A stretch of DNA of 26,503 nucleotides from Tritrichomonas foetus (lineage: Eukaryota > Parabasalia > Tritrichomonadida > Tritrichomonadidae), in contig MLAK01001225.1 in assembly GCA_001839685.1 (NCBI GenBank), positions 1 to 26,503 of the forward strand, read 5' to 3'. Each line of letters begins with the position of its first letter. Positions within the stretch are counted from its first letter, which is position 1. A program made the position numbers and the translations under genes. Shown in pieces: positions 7,951 to 17,500 of this stretch. Below the pieces are notes generated by a model that was not told where the DNA came from, did no database searches, and worked only from the letters and a program-made list of their open reading frames with translations.

Positions 7951-8327
7951 AAGCTTGTTCGAATCTTGGGGGCTTTTTGAGCGTTTTTTTTTTTAAAAAA
8001 AATAATTGTCAAACCAAAAGGCCTGCCCACCTTTGAAGCTGGTGGGTTTTATAAAAAGCTATCAATCTATTGAAAAAGTTCATTTTTCTGTTAGAAATAC
8101 AAAAAAAAGTTATGTTTGATAACATAATTCTGAGTTTATTTGGCTCGAAATCATTTTTGCCGCCATTTGGATAACAGAAAGCATGAAAAAGTTGCATGCA
8201 CACACCGATTTAAAGCTTTTGGTCTTGACAGGCAGTATAAAGAGTTTGGGTCGCAACAGAGGTGCGTAAAAATGATTAAATTTTATATGAAAAATAAGTT
8301 TACTGTATGCCGTGTTGCCGTTCATGT
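7951..8327. other. Spacer between V-ATPase E and the MSC-domain gene
   Basis: It contains an 11-T/8-A palindromic run near 7984-8002 and a small hairpin, CCCACC (8026-8031) with GGTGGG (8041-8046), followed by TTTT. Another palindrome, TTATGTTTGATAACATAA, lies near 8110. No gene is supported; reading frames on both strands here are fragmentary. Confidence 0.5.
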
Positions 8328-8987
8328 TCAGAGTCCCGCCATGTGTCGGACGAAGAACGAAGCGAGTGTGAATCCCATTGAAACCACAAAAGATACAAAC
8401 ACGATTGTCTTTTCGATGCTCTCATTAAAAAGTAGGATGATGCGCCCATCCTCGGTCACTGTGTAGCCGCATAGCCTTACTGCGATTTTGAGTGTTTCGG
8501 TTGGCTGGTCTCTGAAAAGTTCGTGCTCTTTGATCTGCTGTATTGTTGTGAAGTTTTCGAGGAACGGCAAAATATTCCTTTTAAGTTTTAATGCAACTTG
8601 TTCTTCTGTTCCAGGTTTGACGCAAATTCCGCTTACTGGTTTACCACTTGGACAATACTTTGTTGTTCCATGGCAGACGAAGTTTGGCGGGCATGGCTGG
8701 CAATCGATGATATTTGGTTTTTCGCAATATTCGACTTTAAGGTGGTAGTGCATCAAAGTGAGTAAGAGTAAAAATGTTGTAAATGTTGAGATGTAGTAAA
8801 ACCAATTAGAAATTAACACACGCTTCCAGCAAGGAAGGCGCTTATATTTGAAACTATTCTTTATTGCGGAAGATGGCGTAAGAACGGTGGGGCGAGGTGT
8901 AGTTGGAATTGGAGTTCCTTCTCTCGATGATTTGGCTGAGTTTGCAGCTGAGCTTTCTGTAGAATCGAAAAGCGATGATGCTTTCAT
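8328..8987 (-). CDS. MAN1/Src1/Heh-like inner nuclear membrane protein (MSC domain), short form
   Basis: This 219-residue protein has two membrane spans, residues about 58-80 (the FYYISTFTTFLLLLTL region) and 193-212 (TIVFVSFVVSMGFTLASFF). They enclose a lumenal domain with a cysteine block, CEKPNIIDCQPCPPNFVC through YCPSG and GICVKPG (residues about 92-126). The C.PCP..a.C pattern after a membrane span is the Man1-Src1 C-terminal domain of LEM-family inner nuclear membrane proteins (MAN1, yeast Heh1/Heh2). The N-terminal 55 residues are Ser/Thr/Pro-rich (EGTPIPTTPRPTVLTP) and show no LEM fold. The protein stops seven residues after the second span, so the usual nucleoplasmic winged-helix tail is absent. 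Start: ATG behind a poly-A stretch, with TCAA about 20 bases upstream. The family call is moderate; a generic two-span membrane protein is the alternative. Confidence 0.65.
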   Translation of the reverse strand: MKASSLFDSTESSAANSAKSSREGTPIPTTPRPTVLTPSSAIKNSFKYKRLPCWKRVLISNWFYYISTFTTFLLLLTLMHYHLKVEYCEKPNIIDCQPCPPNFVCHGTTKYCPSGKPVSGICVKPGTEEQVALKLKRNILPFLENFTTIQQIKEHELFRDQPTETLKIAVRLCGYTVTEDGRIILLFNESIEKTIVFVSFVVSMGFTLASFFVRHMAGL

Positions 8988-9347
8988 TTTTTTTTTATTT
9001 ATTTTTGATGGAAAAGTCGTTTATTTATATACAATAACTTTTTCAATAATTTGCTGTTTATCGTCACTTATTTATCACAGAAATAAACGGCGGCTTCTCA
9101 AAATATCACACAACGAATTAATCAATTCTTTTGTGCAACTCTTCACAGAGGATTGTGTTATCGAAATTACAATATCAAAATAATATAATCATCATTTTAA
9201 TAAATATAAAATTTATTTTTAAATTAAATTTAATTCATTAGATCATCCAGAATTATCACCACAATTTTCATGAATCACAATATTTATTTTCAGGCATTAA
9301 CTAAAATCATTTAAAAAGTTTAACAGCCATGGAAGTAAAAGTCTTCA
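8988..9347. promoter_or_regulatory. Divergent intergenic region
   Basis: This 360-bp gap separates the minus-strand MSC gene from the plus-strand roadblock gene and so holds both promoters. CGTTTATTT (9018-9026) and AAATAAACG (9081-9089) form a 9-bp inverted repeat. TCATTTAAAAAG at 9307 resembles the trichomonad initiator. No further gene is seen. Confidence 0.45.
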
Positions 9348-9698
9348 ATGACAAAGCTTTTAGACATCGAAGCCACTCAGACCTTTTTGAAAACATTCGT
9401 CAACGAAAACGAAGCAGTCTTAGCATTTATTTCGACACTTGAAGGCGGCGTAATTTGCTCAAACGACTTAAATCAAGCGCGAATGGTTATAGAAGCTTTA
9501 TCTTCCTTCTGGCAGACCCTTCTTCCTCCACAGTGGAAGAGAATTTGCTTTGAATGGGAGTCATCGTATATAGTTTTAATCAACCTCGGAACCTGGGTTT
9601 TCGGGCTCCAACATAACGATCCAAATCCGACAACGATTGGCCTTTTAAGGATGAAGGCGAAAATTTGTGCTGACCATATTAGATCTCAACTCGAATAA
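9348..9698 (+). CDS. Roadblock/LC7-fold small protein
   Basis: This 116-residue protein fits the roadblock/LC7 (longin-like) fold: a first helix (residues 8-20), a beta hairpin AVLAFISTLEGGVICSND (23-40), a long helix (ARMVIEALSSFWQTLL, 44-59), strands RICFEWESSYIVLINLGTWVFGLQ (64-87), and a final helix TIGLLRMKAKICADHI. The family includes dynein light chain LC7, MglB and Ragulator-type subunits. Which subfamily this belongs to cannot be told. The codons are relatively GC-rich. The start is the first ATG in this frame and immediately follows TCA (TCTTCAATGAC). An earlier ATG at 9329 opens a different, 37-codon frame that overlaps this gene. The stop lies in GAATAAAC. Confidence 0.6.
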   Translation: MTKLLDIEATQTFLKTFVNENEAVLAFISTLEGGVICSNDLNQARMVIEALSSFWQTLLPPQWKRICFEWESSYIVLINLGTWVFGLQHNDPNPTTIGLLRMKAKICADHIRSQLE

Positions 9699-10274
9699 AC
9701 AGTGTACTTATTTCCTCCATTCCCCTACTTATTATTTTCGTTCATATTATTGATTCAATAATTAAAGTTTTTTCATTACTTATGCCATTAAGTTTATAGT
9801 TAAATAATACTCACAGATGACTCAAGCATATGGATGATTTTTTTTTTATGTTGTTGTTGTTGTGAAATGAATAAACAATATTTCCCATCTAAGTTTGAAC
9901 TTTTTCTTCAGATGTGATCTATATCTAGAAAAAATAAAAACACATAGTGATTATTTACTTCAATTTTAAAATCCAGAACAACGCAGGACATATTTACATT
10001 ACATTTCAATAAATGAACATTCACTTTGTGTAAAACAGGTTTTATATGCGCTTTTATTTGGAAATACACAATAGACTTTATGAAATTATCAACAACATAT
10101 TTTCCAAATAATAGAATCTCGTTCATATAAAACTTTCATGGATACAATCAATACCAATTTATATTGAAAATAACTGAAAAAATGTATAAAATAAATTGTG
10201 GAGTTCAAACATTTTATGGAAGAAATTCGGTATAGAACAACTATCATGTGTGAATTGTGGATGTGTATATTGAT
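9699..10274. other. Intergenic spacer between convergent genes
   Basis: There are T-runs and a short TTG microsatellite near 9852. The AT-rich sequence gives only chance frames, and nothing functional is recognised. Confidence 0.6.
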
Positions 10275-11579
10275 TCAGTCTCCTGATTGCGTGGGTGCTC
10301 GAAATATTTCATCACATTGACGAAATGAATAGCACGCACTTTCTCTAATTTGTTCTGGCATTTCAGGATCATTTGAAATCTCGAATAATTTTTCTACAAG
10401 TTCTCTAGAATTCAATATGACTGATGTAAAGGGTGGCGTCTCAGAACCATACTGCCCATTAAAAACAAAATGCGGTAATAAAAAGTTGATTCCATATAGA
10501 ACCATTTCTATAATTAATTTGTCACCAGTATCTAAATAGTCAACAAAAAAATCCAATGTTCCATAATTTATTAATTGTTCTTCAAGATAGATGTAATTAT
10601 TAGACATTAATGTCGAAAGAAGTGATAAAGAAAGAATTTGAAGATTAAATGGCCATTTAGATGATCTTAAAATCTTTTTAAATATGGATTTTTCTTTTAT
10701 AAACAATTCACTAATGCATTGATTTGATGAAAGAGCAATACATAATTTTAAAGTTGATTTTAAAATCATTTCATTTTCATCTCTAAGTAAGTCAGAAAGT
10801 AAATCAATGAAATCATCTGGTAAATGTTCAATGATAAAAGAATTAAATTTTCCCATCTTACTCAAAAGTTTACACGCTTCACAAAAAGCCAAACTTTTTC
10901 TATTCATATGACGATAGCAATTATTCACAAAATCATTTTCAATGAGAATTCTCTGGAGATTTGAATGGGGTAATGTAAAAAGTTTGTTTAAACATTTGAA
11001 AGCTTTTGGTGTGACTTCACTCAAATTTTTTATCGTCGTGTGAAGAAAGAAAAGATTGAGATAGTTCAGAAAAAAATCAAGTGTGATGGGAGGTTTGATT
11101 ATCACTTCAAAAATATCAAAAATTACTGAAGTAATTTGTAATGGAGCTATTGCATATGTATTAGTCAAACGATACAAAACATCAGGAAATTCTGTGAGAA
11201 ATAGAGTTGCTATTTTGTTTGGAATGCTTAAAACATTTTTTAATATTCCTAAACAAAAAATGATAATTTCTATCGGTAGCTTTGAATCTTTCAGTTTTTC
11301 AATAATAAAAAGATGAACATTATTTTCAAATATCTTGTTGGCAATGATTGGATATTTGGAAACAGCTGACATAAAATGAATGGATTTATATATTTCATCT
11401 AATTTGGAATTTTGGTCGTTAATAATTGCCAAAAAGTAATGAAAATCATCTTCAGAAATATCTATTCCTTCTTCTTCTTCTTCTTCGTACTGCAGTTCAT
11501 TATTTTCCTTGTGATTTGAAAGGGCCAGTTCTCTGGTGTCTTTCTTCAAGTTTTCGCCGCCTTTATAATCAATAAACAT
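10275..11579 (-). CDS. Armadillo/HEAT-like helical repeat protein
   Basis: This 434-residue protein is made almost wholly of amphipathic helix pairs. Recurring stretches such as IIIFCLGILKNVLSIPNKIA, ITSVIFDIFEVIIKPP, AFCEACKLLSKMGKFNSFI, ILKSTLKLCIALSSNQCIS and LQILSLSLLSTLMSNN, followed by GTLDFFVDYLD, read like armadillo repeats of about 40 residues. The N-terminus has an acidic patch (EEEEEEGIDISEDDF, residues about 33-47) and no signal or membrane span. Such proteins are common in trichomonads as scaffolds or importin-like adaptors; the partner cannot be inferred. Codon use is AT-rich, unlike its TBC neighbour. The start is an ATG directly after TCTTCAA, and the 180-bp gap to the divergent TBC gene must hold both promoters. 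Confidence 0.7.
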   Translation of the reverse strand: MFIDYKGGENLKKDTRELALSNHKENNELQYEEEEEEGIDISEDDFHYFLAIINDQNSKLDEIYKSIHFMSAVSKYPIIANKIFENNVHLFIIEKLKDSKLPIEIIIFCLGILKNVLSIPNKIATLFLTEFPDVLYRLTNTYAIAPLQITSVIFDIFEVIIKPPITLDFFLNYLNLFFLHTTIKNLSEVTPKAFKCLNKLFTLPHSNLQRILIENDFVNNCYRHMNRKSLAFCEACKLLSKMGKFNSFIIEHLPDDFIDLLSDLLRDENEMILKSTLKLCIALSSNQCISELFIKEKSIFKKILRSSKWPFNLQILSLSLLSTLMSNNYIYLEEQLINYGTLDFFVDYLDTGDKLIIEMVLYGINFLLPHFVFNGQYGSETPPFTSVILNSRELVEKLFEISNDPEMPEQIRESACYSFRQCDEIFRAPTQSGD

Positions 11580-11730
11580 TTGAAGATTTTAGCCACTAAG
11601 AAAAAGTAGTTATCGTTGGGAATGATTTGAAAGAAAGAAAGAAGGTCAAACAACTTTTTCCGAAATATTCAAAGATCAAAAAAGTACAGAAAAGGTTATT
11701 CAAAGCCTCAAGTGACATATTGATTTCTTT

Positions 11731-11743
11731 TCATTTTTAAATA
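11731..11743 (+). promoter_or_regulatory. Initiator-like TCATTTTTAA before the TBC gene
   Basis: TTCATTTTTAAATATG matches the trichomonad initiator TCA+1-Y-T at 11731-11733. The ATG at 11743 that follows is out of frame with the TBC protein. The TCAAAA at about 11749, twelve bases before the real start, is an alternative initiator that would skip it. Confidence 0.45.
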
Positions 11744-11761
11744 TGACATCAAAAAAACAAG

Positions 11762-12835
11762 ATGGGAAAAAGCGAAAAGAAGAAGGTCGAACCGAACGAA
11801 AAAGAAGACAATATCTCGATTAGCAATGCAATGATTCGATATAGCAATGATATCCTTAATTATTCAGATGCTGTTTCTTTTCTTCAAAAGCCCGATCTCG
11901 ATAAAGATAATATCACTCGAATTCTTTGCTGGCTCATCGTTCTCAAAATAATTCCAGATTCACAACTCCAATCAGCGATCGGAGTCTCCAAACTCGTAAC
12001 AAAATACCAAAAAGAATCAAAGAATAATCTTAAAGATTTTTATGACGACCCTCTTTCAGCAATTCCGAAAAACGAGTCACGCGTAATTGTCGCAGACATC
12101 AACAGGAGTATTTTCTGGTTCGAAACGATGGCCAAGCAGGTCAAATTAGACGAATATTATTTCAAAAGCGTTCGTGAAAGAGTTTACCGCATTTTTTCGC
12201 TAATTTCGCTCAGAAAAGAATCCTATATTCAAGGGTTCGACCGTTACGTACTTATTTCGTATTTACTTGGACTGATTTTTATATCGAAAAGCGGTCTATC
12301 GCCAGACGTCGCGGAGGCTCTCTCTTTCTTCATCTCGAGGTCGCTTATCTCGATCGCCAGGCCGGGAGACCTTCTAGCCGATAATTCTGTCACTGAAGAG
12401 CATTTTTCGAAATTAGATAAGAAAATTAACGAAAGCGCGCCAGAAGTAGGTCAGATTATGGAGTCGCTTGGAATTTCGTCGATATTATTCGCACTGAGAT
12501 GGCAGCTACTCATTTTCGCTGATGAGCACGATTTGAAAGGAACTCTGTTCATTTGGGATAATGTAATCGTCCATTCATTGAATTACCCTCAATATATTGA
12601 GAACTTATCGGTGGCACATATTTGCCAAATACCAAAAGATAGCACAGGTAATATCATAGAAACTATTCAAAGATTCAGACAATGGGACAATTTAGAAATT
12701 GTCAGGAAGGCAGATTTTTTGTGCGAGAAAAAGAATGGAAAGGAAAGACGAGTTGGCCTATTCAGTTACTTGTTGTTTATTATTCTCCTTGTGATAATCG
12801 TGTGGTACATCTATGATGCTTTAAAAATTGAGTAA
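11762..12835 (+). CDS. Tail-anchored TBC-domain Rab GAP, TBC1D20/Gyp8-like
   Basis: TBC proteins switch off Rab GTPases by supplying a dual arginine/glutamine finger. Both are present: IVADINR at residues 109-115 fits IxxDxxR with R115, and YIQ at 155-157 gives Q157. The domain continues with the LRWQLLIFADEHDLKGTLFIWD block (about residues 245-267), equivalent to the fRW...f.rE....lWD motif. A basic linker (KKNGKERR) is followed by one C-terminal hydrophobic span, residues about 333-350 (LFSYLLFIILLVIIVWYIY), and a six-residue tail. A C-terminal anchor after a TBC domain is the layout of TBC1D20 and yeast Gyp8, which act on Rab1/Ypt1 at the ER. Length (357) is near theirs. The N-terminus is Lys/Glu-rich. 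The stop lies in GAGTAAAT. Confidence 0.85.
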   Translation: MGKSEKKKVEPNEKEDNISISNAMIRYSNDILNYSDAVSFLQKPDLDKDNITRILCWLIVLKIIPDSQLQSAIGVSKLVTKYQKESKNNLKDFYDDPLSAIPKNESRVIVADINRSIFWFETMAKQVKLDEYYFKSVRERVYRIFSLISLRKESYIQGFDRYVLISYLLGLIFISKSGLSPDVAEALSFFISRSLISIARPGDLLADNSVTEEHFSKLDKKINESAPEVGQIMESLGISSILFALRWQLLIFADEHDLKGTLFIWDNVIVHSLNYPQYIENLSVAHICQIPKDSTGNIIETIQRFRQWDNLEIVRKADFLCEKKNGKERRVGLFSYLLFIILLVIIVWYIYDALKIE

Positions 12836-13261
12836 ATTTGTTTGTTTGTTTTTTTGATGCAGAAAATAAATGTTTACATGAATACCAATTTTTTGTTTTG
12901 TTTTTCAATAGACAAGCCACGTTTCCCTCGGTGAAGCTGGAATATTGTTGATCAAAATAAAAAAAATAGAAAATTGTGTTTTATATTTAAATTTTATTGA
13001 AATTCAGAAAAATTGTTCACTTTTGAAATATAAGATAGAACGATATAACTATTAAATATATTTCAAATTAATCAGAATTTAGTCTTTTTCATATAAAGAT
13101 ATTTAAGCGATATCAAGTGCGACGGTATTCATAATTAATATATAAAGTAAAATGAAAGGTCAAATTGACGAAATTATGTTATCGTTAAGTTTATGTGGTA
13201 ACTTTTTCAGTACTTATTTGGCCAATTTCTATAAAAAAAATAATGAAGGATATTTCTATTT
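12836..13261. other. Intergenic spacer
   Basis: This AT-rich gap between convergent genes has T- and A-runs and only short frames. Nothing is recognised. Confidence 0.6.
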
Positions 13262-13591
13262 TTAGTGAACACCCATCTGCTGAGATGAGATAAGTTTTTC
13301 ATCAATTGCTTCATTGTTTTGTTCTTTTTGGCCTCTCCTCTTACAAATTACAACAACGGCAATTATAAACAAAACCACACAAACGAAGCATGCGACTGAA
13401 ATGCCGATGATTGTGCTGAGTTTCATACCGCCGGAGCTGCCTTCGTCTGTTGGAGGGAATTCAGTTGGAGGAATTCCCCATTGTTCTGTCGGTGTTGGCC
13501 ATTTTGCGCGTGGCCTTCGTGTTGGCCAAGGTTTCGTTGGTGTCGGCTGATAGGCTGCAGTCATGTAGACTGCTAAAAAAAGAGGAAACAT
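13262..13591 (-). CDS. Small type I membrane protein with proline-rich ectodomain
   Basis: The open frame extends to a GTG at 13636, but the first ATG is at 13591 and gives a 109-residue protein starting with a signal peptide (MFPLFLAVYMTAAYQ). A short Pro/Thr/Trp-rich ectodomain follows (PTPTKPWPTRRPRAKWPTPT, residues about 14-55). Then comes a membrane span (STIIGISVACFVCVVLFIIA, VVVIC; about 59-82) and a charged tail beginning CKRR and ending SSQQMGVH. The design looks like the C-terminal stalk, anchor and tail of larger trichomonad surface proteins, but no ectodomain is attached. It could be a genuine small surface protein or the remnant of a larger one. The stop lies in CACTAAAAAT. Confidence 0.65.
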   Translation of the reverse strand: MFPLFLAVYMTAAYQPTPTKPWPTRRPRAKWPTPTEQWGIPPTEFPPTDEGSSGGMKLSTIIGISVACFVCVVLFIIAVVVICKRRGQKEQNNEAIDEKLISSQQMGVH

Positions 13592-14539
13592 GAGAAATCT
13601 GAATATAAAATTCTGATCAGGGTTAAAAAGTGACACATTGATATGTTATATAAAAAATTCCAATAACCTTCTTAATCATTATATTTACTCCAACTCAATA
13701 ATATTATATTTTTATATCTTTCAGAAAGGGTTTATAAGTATTTCTGTGACCACTTGAAATAAAAAACTTTTCCTAAGGCTTCCACTTTTAAACAAATTTG
13801 ATCTAACAATTGATAGTTTTCCAATCAAAAAAAAAAAAAAAATCAATTAAACAATGAATTGTTGTGTGGTCACATATCAATATGTCAAACCTAATAGTTT
13901 TTACACTGGGATCACAATGGGGCACATATTTGGGAAAAAAAAACTCCAAAATTAGCATTTAATTGTGAGAGTGAAAGAGAAAGTGGCAATTTTATAGTTT
14001 CGAGGAGGCCAATATCATCGAGCAAACCAAATAGGGTCTTGCAATCCAAGAGAGGTTTTCTACAACAAAAGCTCAATGATTTATAAATGATTATATTTCG
14101 TTCAATTTTCATTATATAATGAAAAGCAAATGGGAAAAATGCTCTATATACGCAAAAGAGTAATATATTAAAAATTAAAATGAAATATTTTAACACAATT
14201 GTTATATTTTCTTAGATATATTTTACACACGATATCTATAAAATTTTGTCCATGCTATTTGTGTTTCTGGTATCTCATAGTTATATATGATTCATTTACT
14301 TCTGTAGCAATCCGACACGAAAATGTTATTGTTGATGAAGAAAACAAAAGAAATATTAATTTGATAGTTTTATCATGAGTATTTGTTATAAATTATATAA
14401 AATTTGAAATAGTATACTGATAGTAAACCACATTAATAAATATATTTCTCGAAAAAATAGTAGAGATTGTAAGAATCATTGAAATACTGTCATTCTTTCA
14501 CATTTCTTTTTGAACAATTTTCATTTAGAATAGCATATT
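13592..14539. other. Long AT-rich spacer with an inverted repeat
   Basis: TGTGACCAC (13745-13753) and GTGGTCACA (13866-13874) form a 9-bp inverted repeat around a 15-A tract. A minus-strand open frame ends near 13912 and reads KPLLDCKTLFGLLDDIGLLE; it has no ATG until its middle and looks like chance or a relic. No gene is supported. Confidence 0.5.
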
Positions 14540-17500
14540 TTAAACAAGGCCTTCAGTTATTTCATATTCCTCAATTGTTTTCTTCATCCGACAATAACAC
14601 ACACAATGAATAAAACCAAATAATAAACCAGCTCCAAACGCTATTGGTAAAAGAATAACTAATGCATAAATATAAATATCTTCTGGATACTCATATTGAA
14701 ATTGAACAGAAATACTATGATATTCAATTGAATTATATAATACCTTTTTAGATATCATATTTCCTGTGTATTTTGTCCCATACCATGTATCGAAGAATTC
14801 TGATGGTCTTAATGATAATCTCTTATAGGTAAAGTCATAACCACTTTCAGAATATAAAAGTGTTAAAGATCGAGATGTATATACACTCATTGTAACGATA
14901 ATATCAGATAATTCCACTGGAGATTGAGTTGACAAAAACAATGAGGGATATCCATAAGTACCAATTGTAGCTATTATTGAAACATCAGTGGCTACTGTCC
15001 CATAAAAATATGCAGAGGTATCATAAAAAATCTCTTTCAATACAGTTATTCTATAAATCAATAAAATATAAACTGTATTCGAGGTTTCAAATATCGTCAA
15101 AGTCTCAACTAATAGTTGATCACCAGCAGAGTTGACTGTTCTTTCATTATACTGACTGTATCCTAGATTCAAAGTCTTTATCAGCAATGTACTATTAATA
15201 TCACAATAAAGTTTTTCAAATGGTTTTGTATAGATTGAGAGAGATGGCATAATAAAATCATTTCCACTTACACTTAGAGAAATTGTATCTATTAAGTGAA
15301 ATGGTAAGAATGTAGAATTTGAATTGATTTTAACTTTGGATGCGTTGATATTAATAATAGCATGTTTTTGAATGTTACCGTCATATAATATATTGATTGT
15401 TGAGAAATACTGGTCAAAGTGAAGAGATATTGCTGGATAAAGATCAAAGTCGTCATCTATTGTGATAGCTAAATCAACTTCATCTTGTAATATCATAATT
15501 ATATATGATTCACATGGATCAGAGTAATGATATTCAATTGAATCATCAGAAATATGTAAACCCATGGAATCATAAACAAAAGAAATTTTCGATGAACTTA
15601 ATACAATATCAGAACTTTGGGTATACACTGATATCATATCTATTTCATTAGTAAAAACATCATCTTCAACTTCTGCAAAAATAATGGCAGTTCCAGTTAA
15701 CCTTCTAAGCCAGACTGAATTAGCTTTAATAGATAGATAACCATGTAAAGTAATTTCTGATATAGTTATATTGCTGGAAGATGATAAATCACCTAGAGTA
15801 ACAAGAGGATAATTTCCATTGGAGTTTATTCCTACTATATATAAAGGATTATTCATTGAATATTTCAAATCTGTCTTTTGAGTAATATTTTCAATGATAT
15901 ATATTTTTGTTGGTGCATTACTTTGCACTGTAACAGTATTAAATGTATCAGGTGTTACTGGAGTTGAATAAGAAGGACAATTAGAATTATCTTTTTCATA
16001 TAGGCAATAATGTTGAAATGATTCTTTGAGTTTATTATTTAATATAATACCATAACATTCAGAATTTTCATCATATGATATCGAAAAATCATCATAATAA
16101 CTATTAACATTTGCAAAGTCAGTTAAATTGTAATGATATAAAATATTATTATCCGAATATAATGTTTTTTCCATGCATACTATTGGTGTAAATTTATTGA
16201 GAAGCATGTTTATTTCAGTTCCATCAATAAAGTTTTTGTAGGTTGAGGCAGTTTCTATGCTATATTCATAACTTTGTGGGGATAAATAGATATATAAATT
16301 GTTTAACTTTTGTTGTGAATGAATAGGCTTGATTTTTTCTAAGGTATGATCTAACTTAACATTTACATACATTGTAGGGAGAGAATAATTTAAATAAACA
16401 TCCATAGTTACTGGATACAAAGGATATGATTCACCACTATATCCATCCCAATAAATATTGTTTCCCAAAATTTGGAAATTATTATCGCTTGGACTATATT
16501 TATAATTTGTAGATGAAAAAATATAGATTAAATCAGATCCTTCGTATATAATTGAGGCTCCTGGGGCAAGAAATGTATTATTTATATATATTGAAAATGA
16601 ATCCATAGAATTAAAATGAGTACTGAGATTTAAAACTGAGTTTTCTTCAAAAATGAATTTGTCAAAATAATAACTTATATAATAAGAAATACCAGCATAT
16701 AAATATAAATCAAGCCCCTCACTTGGTACAATTATTTCTTTTATTTGTTCTAAATAATATATGAAGTTTAATTTATAGTATCCATGTGGAGATATTGTCG
16801 AATAGATATCATCAATAGATAGTTCACTTCCACTAGTTAAATTGAAAAATGCTTTGATATTTGGATATCTTTTTAAGAGATTGTCATATCTGATAAGTGC
16901 CTTATCATCAGGCGTGTGTGGATTAAAAATGATGTTATAATTCACTTCTTCATTGATCAAAATATTAAACTGATAATTATTATACATAGAAAACCTAATT
17001 TCTCGATAATCATTGTTAGTACCTAATTCAGTGTTTATTTGATTATCATCTGTATATAATATATTTAATTCTGAATCAAAACTATCATCATCTGTTTTGG
17101 CCACTAACATAAAATGAGTATAGAAAGTGGAGCATAATCCTAAATCGTCAGAATCACAGAGAATTTTAAGAGAATTGAAATATCCTAATTGATATCCAAC
17201 AGTGGATTTAGGTTTTGAACAAAAGTCGAAATATAGTGAGTTGAAATCAAACTCGAAATATCCATGGACTCCTAACTCAGATTTCTCTATACTAGTATCT
17301 TCATGAATTGTGATAGTATATTCTTTTGTATAATCCTCATTGACAAAATAAAAATGTGAATTTTTGATGGAAAAACTTGTTAATTCTATAGATGAATAAA
17401 CATAAAAATAGACGAAATTTGCATGTCCAGTATCTGAGTAGATATTTAACATAGTATTAGCTATAAAGCAAGATGCATTAAGATAAATATCATATGGTAA

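Noticed and set aside
7957..7965. GTTCGAATC, resembling a tRNA B box, followed by T-runs
   Set aside because: No A box, anticodon stem or acceptor stem can be built upstream; the flanks lie in an AT-rich frame relic.
8026..8046. Hairpin with a T tail as a bacterial-type terminator
   Set aside because: Rho-independent terminators do not apply to a protist nuclear genome, and the 6-bp stem is weak.
8848..9183. 111-codon plus-strand frame across the start of the MSC gene
   Set aside because: Its first third is antisense to the MSC gene and the remainder is AT-rich promoter sequence; no family resemblance.
11083..11316. 77-codon plus-strand frame within the armadillo gene
   Set aside because: It lies wholly antisense to a well-structured helical-repeat protein.
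13912..14196. 94-codon minus-strand frame
   Set aside because: It opens with GTG, has its first ATG 28 codons in, and matches nothing recognised; probably chance.
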